Origin: an uncultured Oscillospiraceae bacterium
GTDB taxonomy: Bacteria > Bacillota > Clostridia > Oscillospirales > Acutalibacteraceae
Length of the DNA: 25,654 nt
Reading direction: 5' to 3'
Assembly: GCA_905198295.1 (NCBI GenBank)
Contig: CAJKBW010000041.1
Location: 1 to 25,654 of the forward strand
The stretch's first letter is position 1, and each line of letters opens with the position of its first letter. A program made the translations under genes and the position numbers. The notes beneath the pieces were generated by a model. The model had not been told where the DNA came from, searched no databases, and saw nothing but the letters and a program-made list of their open reading frames with translations. Shown here piece after piece: positions 21,526 to 25,654 of this stretch.

Positions 21526-23160
21526 TTACTTGTCCAGATGCTTTTTAAAGAAGAAGTATACACCCGCGGCAGAGGCCAGAAGAATGGCGAGAGCCAACAC
21601 CGCTTTGGTCCCGCTGCCGGTTTGGGTGAAATCATCGTCCGTGGCTTTTTCCACCGTGATTTCGCACGCGGCGGTTTTTCCGTTCACGGTCGTGGCGGTT
21701 ATGGTCACGTTGCCTTCCTTTTGGGCCGTAACCAGACCGTTTTCATCCACCGCGGCAACGGCCGGGTCGGAGGAAGTCCAGGCGATGTTCTTGTCCTCGG
21801 CGGCTTCCGGTTCCACCGTGGCCTTCAGCTGGAGCGTCTTGCCCGCTTCCAGCTTTGCGGAGGTTTTGTCGAGGGTTACGCCGGTGATATAGGTAAAGGT
21901 GACGTCGATGTCGCCCGCCTCTTCGATGGTATAGGCCTCTTTGTCCACGTTCAGCAGCACACGTCCGGTGACCGTGGCGGAATCCGCGTCGGGAGAGGTG
22001 AAAAGGATGGCCGGTTCACCGGCGATTTCCGCATTCTCCACCCGAATTTTGGCATTTTCCACCGTAGCTTCCGGCTCTTTGCCGCTGGCGACAACCTGTC
22101 CGCTGACGGTGCCGCCGGTAATGGTGACCGCGGTATTTTCCACCTTGCCATTATAGCCGCCGCCGAAGACATACCGGCCGATGGTGCCGCCGGCGATTTC
22201 GATGGAAACCTCTTTGGTCAGGGCGTTGAGCGCGCCGCCGCAGATATCCCGTATATTATCGCAGTCTTTGATGATGACAGCCGCTTTGTTGGTGATACCG
22301 TCGGCACCGCCGATACTGCCGCCGTAGACCTTATTGGTTACCACGACGGTTTCGCCGTCCACAACCACGCGGCTTTCGCCAACCGGACCGCCGTTGCCGC
22401 CGCCGCAGACGTTGGTATAAGTGCCCCCGGTCACCAGAACATCGGTGGTTTCCACACGGCTGCCGCTGCCGCCGGTCACGTAGCTGATCGTATTGCCTTC
22501 GCCGGCGACGATTTCCGCTTTATTCACATCGGCGGGTGCGCCGTTCAGTACGCGGGATTCACTCATGCCGCCGCCGGACACGCTGTACAGCGTGGAGCCG
22601 GTGACTTTAACCGAAGCGGTGCCGGTCACTTTGGTGCTCAGCCCGCCGCCGTTGACCACGCCGGTGGTTCCCTTCTGATCGCAGTTTTCGACCACGAGCG
22701 AGGTATTTTCCGCGTCTGCAAACGGGCCGCCGCCCCACACGGTACAGGTGTACAGGCTCAGGTTCTTCAGAGTGGTCGGTATGCCGTTGGCATAAAGCGA
22801 GAAAATGACTTTGTCGCCCTGCCGACAGCGCAGCGCGGCATTTTCCTTGCCTTCGATGACCACGCTGGCGACGTTGGTGATGCTCTCGTAATTACCGCTG
22901 CCGGAGCTTATGCCCTGCTTGGTGGGGTACAGATTGCCATAAACATACACCACAACCGCCTTGCCGGCATAGGCACTGTCGGCAAGCGCATCGGTCAGGC
23001 TGGTGATGGCGGTATGTTCCGCCGGCACCGCGTCACCCGCATACAAAATGACCGGTTCCTCTTCTGCGGCTACACTCAGGGATACCGCCGCCGCGGAAAA
23101 GAGCAGGAGTACCGAGAGGGAAACCGACAAAATACGCCGGATACCTTTCAGACCACGCAT
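21526..23160 (-). CDS. Secreted repeat protein with Big_2-like domain and C-terminal anchor
   Basis: A 544-residue exported protein of unknown function. Residues 1-32 are a signal peptide (basic MRGLKGIRR, hydrophobic core, likely cut after SVAA). The middle (about 90-400) has imperfect Gly-rich repeats of the form V-x-G-G-T/S-...-V-x-GGG (for example VTGGTYTNVCGGGNGG, IAGGTIGRYVFGGGYNG, ITGGTVSGQVVASG), suggesting a beta-helix or adhesin-like solenoid. Residues about 430-505 resemble a bacterial Ig-like group 2 domain (SDPAVAAVDENGLVTAQKEG). The C-terminus has TQTGSGTK (512-519), a hydrophobic helix 520-538 and a KKHLDK tail. This is laid out like a sortase signal, but the Pro of LPxTG is replaced by Thr (FTQTG), so it may simply be membrane-anchored. 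CAGGAAAGG precedes the ATG. Confidence 0.88.
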   Translation of the reverse strand: MRGLKGIRRILSVSLSVLLLFSAAAVSLSVAAEEEPVILYAGDAVPAEHTAITSLTDALADSAYAGKAVVVYVYGNLYPTKQGISSGSGNYESITNVASVVIEGKENAALRCRQGDKVIFSLYANGIPTTLKNLSLYTCTVWGGGPFADAENTSLVVENCDQKGTTGVVNGGGLSTKVTGTASVKVTGSTLYSVSGGGMSESRVLNGAPADVNKAEIVAGEGNTISYVTGGSGSRVETTDVLVTGGTYTNVCGGGNGGPVGESRVVVDGETVVVTNKVYGGSIGGADGITNKAAVIIKDCDNIRDICGGALNALTKEVSIEIAGGTIGRYVFGGGYNGKVENTAVTITGGTVSGQVVASGKEPEATVENAKIRVENAEIAGEPAILFTSPDADSATVTGRVLLNVDKEAYTIEEAGDIDVTFTYITGVTLDKTSAKLEAGKTLQLKATVEPEAAEDKNIAWTSSDPAVAAVDENGLVTAQKEGNVTITATTVNGKTAACEITVEKATDDDFTQTGSGTKAVLALAILLASAAGVYFFFKKHLDK

Positions 23161-23206
23161 ACAAAAACATCCTTTCCTGTTCGAATATTTTTTGATCGTT
23201 TATTTT

Positions 23207-23235
23207 ACTATACTACATAAATTTCCTTTTGTCTA
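23207..23235 (-). promoter_or_regulatory. Promoter for the secreted repeat protein
   Basis: On the minus strand: TAGACA (23230-23235), a 17-base spacer, then TATAGT (23207-23212), about 45 bases before the ATG at 23160. The surrounding stretch is clearly AT-rich. The rest of the 23161-23442 gap shows no gene and no convincing promoter for the + strand gene. Confidence 0.6.
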
Positions 23236-23442
23236 TCTTTTTGGGCGGATTACTCTTGGTTGATTCTCCAAAATGCGCAATTTCTGAACGCTTGGCCATA
23301 CGAAATCGGCGGAAAGGAAAAAACGTCGTGTCCGCCGGAACTGAGGCAAAAATATTTACAAATCTTTCATATACTGGTCTTGGGTATACGGTAAAATACT
23401 AATCGTGAGACCACAGGGAATTCTGAACAGTGGGGAAATGAC

Positions 23443-24345
23443 ATGTTTGGCTATGTGCGCGCCTATAAGCCGGAGATGACCTTCGGTGATTTTGAGATTT
23501 ATCAGGGCGTGTATTGTTCTCTGTGCAAGCGCCTTGGAAAACGGTACGGTCCGCTGGCGCGTATGACTCTGAGTTATGATTTTACTTTTCTTGCCCTGTT
23601 CCGCATGGCGGCTGCGGATACGTGCCCGCATTTCGAGGTCCGTCGGTGCGCGCTGCATCCGCTGAAAAAACGGGCGTGCTGCTGCGGCGATGCGGAGCTG
23701 GCGTTTGCCGCCGATGCCGCGATGCTGCTCACTTGGTATAAACTCCAGGACAATGCGGCCGACCGCGGCCGTATGAAGCGGCTGGCGGCGCGTCTGCTGC
23801 TTTTTGTCTTCCGCGGGGCGCATAAAAAAGCGGCGGCGGCACTGCCGGAAATGGATGCCCATATTGCCCGCTGCATGGAGCAGCAGGCAAAGGTGGAGGC
23901 GGAAAAGACCGCCGGCATCGATGCCGCGGCGGACCCTTCAGCACAGATGCTTTCCTACATTGCGCAGGCAGGGGCCAGGGATGAGCGTGAGCGTCGGGTT
24001 CTGGAACGCTTTGGCTACTGCCTGGGACGCTGGATATACCTGATTGATGCTGTAGACGATATGCCGGACGATCTGGAAAGTGGCGATTATAACGCCTACA
24101 TCTTGGCGCGCGGGATTCGGCCGCAGGAGGCGCAGCGGGTGGCTGCGGAGCAGAAGCAGGCGCTGCTGACCCTCAATGCCTGTCTGGCGGAATGCATTGC
24201 CGCCTACAACCTTTTGACAATCCGGCGTTTTGACCGGTTATTGCGGAACATTCTGGAGCAGGGGATGCCTGCTGCACAAAATCGTATTCTGCTTCCTCGC
24301 AAAGAGCGGCGCCGCAGCGCCCAAAAAGCGGGGGCAAAGAGGTGA
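23443..24345 (+). CDS. DUF5685-like protein of unknown function
   Basis: A 300-residue, mostly helical soluble protein that I recognise as resembling the uncharacterised clostridial family DUF5685. The N-terminus MFGYVRAYKPEMTFGDFEIYQ is followed by a Cys pair (YCSLC, 25 and 28) and further Cys at 61, 69 and 79-81 (RRCALHPLKKRACCCG), a possible metal site. Two Asp-rich motifs stand out: DNAAD at 103-107 in KLQDNAADRG, and DAVDDMPDD at 202-210 followed by LESGDYN. Their placement recalls the paired aspartate motifs of squalene/phytoene synthase-type enzymes; a link in function is only a hypothesis. GGGGA lies 6 bases before the ATG. A J-domain gene follows 33 bases later. The C-terminus is strongly basic (KERRRSAQKAGAKR). 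Confidence 0.8.
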   Translation: MFGYVRAYKPEMTFGDFEIYQGVYCSLCKRLGKRYGPLARMTLSYDFTFLALFRMAAADTCPHFEVRRCALHPLKKRACCCGDAELAFAADAAMLLTWYKLQDNAADRGRMKRLAARLLLFVFRGAHKKAAAALPEMDAHIARCMEQQAKVEAEKTAGIDAAADPSAQMLSYIAQAGARDERERRVLERFGYCLGRWIYLIDAVDDMPDDLESGDYNAYILARGIRPQEAQRVAAEQKQALLTLNACLAECIAAYNLLTIRRFDRLLRNILEQGMPAAQNRILLPRKERRRSAQKAGAKR

Positions 24346-24378
24346 CCGGGACGGTCAAGGAAAGGCTTGGTTCGGAAT

Positions 24379-24987
24379 ATGAGCGTTAGAGATCCTTATG
24401 AGGTGCTCGGTATATCGCCCAATGCAACCGACGATGAGGTAAAAGCGGCGTACCGGGAGATGGCAAGGAAATATCATCCGGATAATTATGCCGACAATCC
24501 GCTGTCGGAGCTGGCGCAGGAAAAGATGCAGGAGATCAACGAGGCATACGACCAGATCATCCGTGCCCGCCGTCAGGGCGGGTCTGCCGGAGGAGGCCGC
24601 GGTGCAGCGCCCTCCGGAGGTTCCCGTTTTGCAGACGTGCGCAGCATGGTCAACGGCGGTCGGATTATGGATGCGGAAATCCTGCTGGACGGCGTTCCTT
24701 CCGGCTCGCGTGATGCGGAATGGTATTTTCTCAAGGGCAGCGTACTGTACCGGAAAGGCTGGCTGGAGAGCGCCCACGAGCATTTTGTGACCGCCTGCCG
24801 GATGGATCCGGCCAACATGGAGTATCGCCAGGCGGTCAACCGGATGGATCAGCAGCGCAATACCGGAGGCTACCGTGCTCCGGCGCCGGCGGCCGGCGGC
24901 TGTACGGCATGCGACGTGTGCCAGGGGCTGATTTGTGCGGACTGCTGCTGCGAATGCATGGGTGGCGACCTGATCCGCTGCTGCTGA
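24379..24987 (+). CDS. J-domain protein with TPR-like region and Cys-rich tail
   Basis: A 202-residue DnaJ-like co-chaperone candidate. The J domain occupies residues 5 to about 68, with the HPD triad at 33-35 that stimulates Hsp70 ATPase. A Gly-rich linker (about 72-86) follows, then a TPR-like helical pair (EWYFLKGSVLYRKGWLESAHEHF), a flexible Ala/Pro stretch, and a tail with ten Cys in the last 28 residues (CTACDVCQGLICADCCCEC...RCC). The zinc-finger repeats and client-binding domain of canonical DnaJ are absent, so this is a specialised J protein. I chose ATG at 24379, giving MSVRDPYEVLG. TTG at 24367 in frame lies only one base after AAGGAAAGG, while the ATG is 13 bases away, so the start is slightly uncertain. 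It is paired with the DUF5685-like gene. Confidence 0.87.
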   Translation: MSVRDPYEVLGISPNATDDEVKAAYREMARKYHPDNYADNPLSELAQEKMQEINEAYDQIIRARRQGGSAGGGRGAAPSGGSRFADVRSMVNGGRIMDAEILLDGVPSGSRDAEWYFLKGSVLYRKGWLESAHEHFVTACRMDPANMEYRQAVNRMDQQRNTGGYRAPAPAAGGCTACDVCQGLICADCCCECMGGDLIRCC

Positions 24988-24997
24988 CAGTTGTTTT

Positions 24998-25033
24998 TCG
25001 GCCCGGGCGCTTCGGCGCTGCGGGTCGATTTTT
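24998..25033 (+). terminator. Intrinsic terminator with TTCG tetraloop
   Basis: The stem 24998-25028 includes an inner GCGC-TTCG-GCGC hairpin and an outer TCGGCCCG/CGGGTCGA helix with one wobble pair and one bulge, then five T residues. A T-run on its left side may let it stop minus-strand transcription too. Confidence 0.78.
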
Positions 25034-25079
25034 CAGCGTGGTTGCAGGCGGATTTTACGGAAAGGGAGGAAAGCGGATA

Positions 25080-25610
25080 ATGAAGCAAAGCGGCAGGATT
25101 GCGGTCGGCGGTGTGTTCAGCGCTTTGGCGCTGGCTTGTATGTTGATGACCATTTTCCCTTACGCGACCTATGCGCTGCCGGCGATGGCCGGCGTCTGCC
25201 TGATCCCGGTAGTGCTGGAACTCGGCTGGCGCTGGGGCTGGATGGCCTATGCTGTGACGGCGCTGCTGTCGCCGCTGCTGGCGGCAGATAAGGAAGCGGC
25301 GCTGCTGTTTATCGCCTTTTTCGGCTATTATCCTGTACTCAAGGCCTGGATCGAACGCCGGAAAAGCCGGGTGATCGAATGGGCGATCAAACTCCTGCTT
25401 TTCAACGCGGCGATGGTTGCGGCCTACATGGCGGCGATTTTTGTATTCCGGCTGCCGGTGGATTTTGAGATTTTCGGCGTCAGCCTGCCGTTTGTCCTGC
25501 TCGCTTTGGGCAATGTGACCTTTCTCATTTACGACAAAGCCCTGACAGGGCTGGTTTCCCTGTATCTCTACCGGCTGCAACCCAAGCTGCATCGCATGTT
25601 CAAATATTAG
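25080..25610 (+). CDS. Conserved polytopic membrane protein of unknown function
   Basis: A 176-residue hydrophobic protein with about five membrane segments. It starts MKQSGRIAVGGVFSALALACMLM and contains FPYATYALPAMAGVCLIPV, SPLLAADKEAALLFIAFFGYYPVLKAWIER and LGNVTFLIYDKALTGLV. The topology and N-terminal style recall the substrate-binding (S) components of ECF vitamin transporters, but I see no specific ligand motif and do not assign a substrate. The frame is open upstream to 24720, which is only a shadow of the J-protein gene. The chosen ATG has GGGAGGAAAG 6-15 bases upstream. A terminator separates it from the J-protein gene, so it may have its own promoter, though none is clear. I recall similar proteins near DUF5685/J-domain pairs in Clostridia; unverified. 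Confidence 0.82.
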   Translation: MKQSGRIAVGGVFSALALACMLMTIFPYATYALPAMAGVCLIPVVLELGWRWGWMAYAVTALLSPLLAADKEAALLFIAFFGYYPVLKAWIERRKSRVIEWAIKLLLFNAAMVAAYMAAIFVFRLPVDFEIFGVSLPFVLLALGNVTFLIYDKALTGLVSLYLYRLQPKLHRMFKY

Positions 25611-25630
25611 AGCGTATCTGAAAAGTCACT

Positions 25631-25654
25631 GTGTTCGTGCTTTTGTACGAACAC
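25631..25654. repeat. Inverted repeat cut by the window end
   Basis: GTGTTCGT (25631-25638) and ACGAACAC (25647-25654) form a perfect 8-bp stem with an 8-base loop, 20 bases after the last stop codon. It may be a terminator whose T-run lies outside the window, or the edge of a small repeat or mobile element. Confidence 0.5.

Noticed and set aside
21538..23220. A 560-residue open frame on the + strand opposite the secreted repeat protein
   Set aside because: The minus frame has a signal peptide, Big_2-like domain, membrane anchor, ribosome site and promoter. The + frame only mirrors its Gly/Ala/Thr repeats.
23307..23337. Hairpin CGGCGGA/TCCGCCG upstream of the DUF5685-like gene
   Set aside because: Seven pairs with a 17-base loop and no T-run; not enough to call a terminator or riboswitch.

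Overview
The window looks like chromosomal core and near-core sequence from a GC-rich anaerobic member of the Clostridia, probably of the Oscillospiraceae/Ruminococcaceae type. This is judged from gene content and protein style, not from a marker gene. Supporting points are an oxygen-sensitive class III ribonucleotide reductase (NrdD/NrdG), a Feo ferrous-iron system with two FeoA proteins and a FeoB-associated Cys-rich peptide, a clostridial-style Crp/Fnr regulator, and a DUF5685-like/J-domain pair. I see no tRNA, rRNA, CRISPR array, transposase or phage gene.

Layout. (1) 79-5403: a + strand operon encoding a large fused flavin/rhodanese/siroheme Fe-S oxidoreductase, followed by a complete FecBCD/BtuFCD-type ABC importer (lipoprotein, permease, ATPase). 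It ends at a strong terminator shared with a convergent Crp/Fnr-family gene (5449-6087, minus). (2) 6088-9046: an intergenic region with a core promoter, a NrdR-box-like site and a second palindrome of Crp/Fnr geometry, then nrdD-nrdG and a terminator. (3) 9047-12436: the feo locus. It has a consensus promoter covered by two GTTAG-N6-CTAAC operators, feoA1, feoA2, a possible intra-operon terminator, a third operator copy, feoB, and a 56-residue Cys-rich membrane peptide. (4) 12471-16346: a near-perfect sigma-A promoter bracketed by a 16-bp perfect inverted repeat, then a YhhN/TMEM86-type membrane protein, a MarR regulator, an iron-type alcohol dehydrogenase and an aldehyde dehydrogenase. (5) 16347-21517: uvrB-uvrA with a LexA-like box and promoter upstream. 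(6) 21526-23160 (minus): a secreted repeat protein with a Big_2-like domain and a C-terminal membrane anchor. (7) 23443-25610: a DUF5685-like protein, a J-domain/TPR protein with a Cys-rich tail, a terminator, and a small polytopic membrane protein. The window ends inside an inverted repeat.

How the genes may work together. The first operon pairs a sulfur/electron-transfer enzyme that needs Fe-S and siroheme with import of a chelated metal or corrinoid. The feo locus supplies Fe2+ under what looks like metal-dependent repression. The MarR operon is the most coherent candidate for an undescribed system. A lysoplasmalogenase-like protein would release a fatty aldehyde, and the two dehydrogenases could interconvert aldehyde with alcohol and acid, suggesting a plasmalogen (vinyl-ether lipid) turnover and aldehyde-disposal pathway. 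The DUF5685-like/J-protein pair is a second little-understood unit; the former has two Asp-rich motifs resembling those of squalene/phytoene synthases. These functional links are inferences from sequence motifs and gene order.
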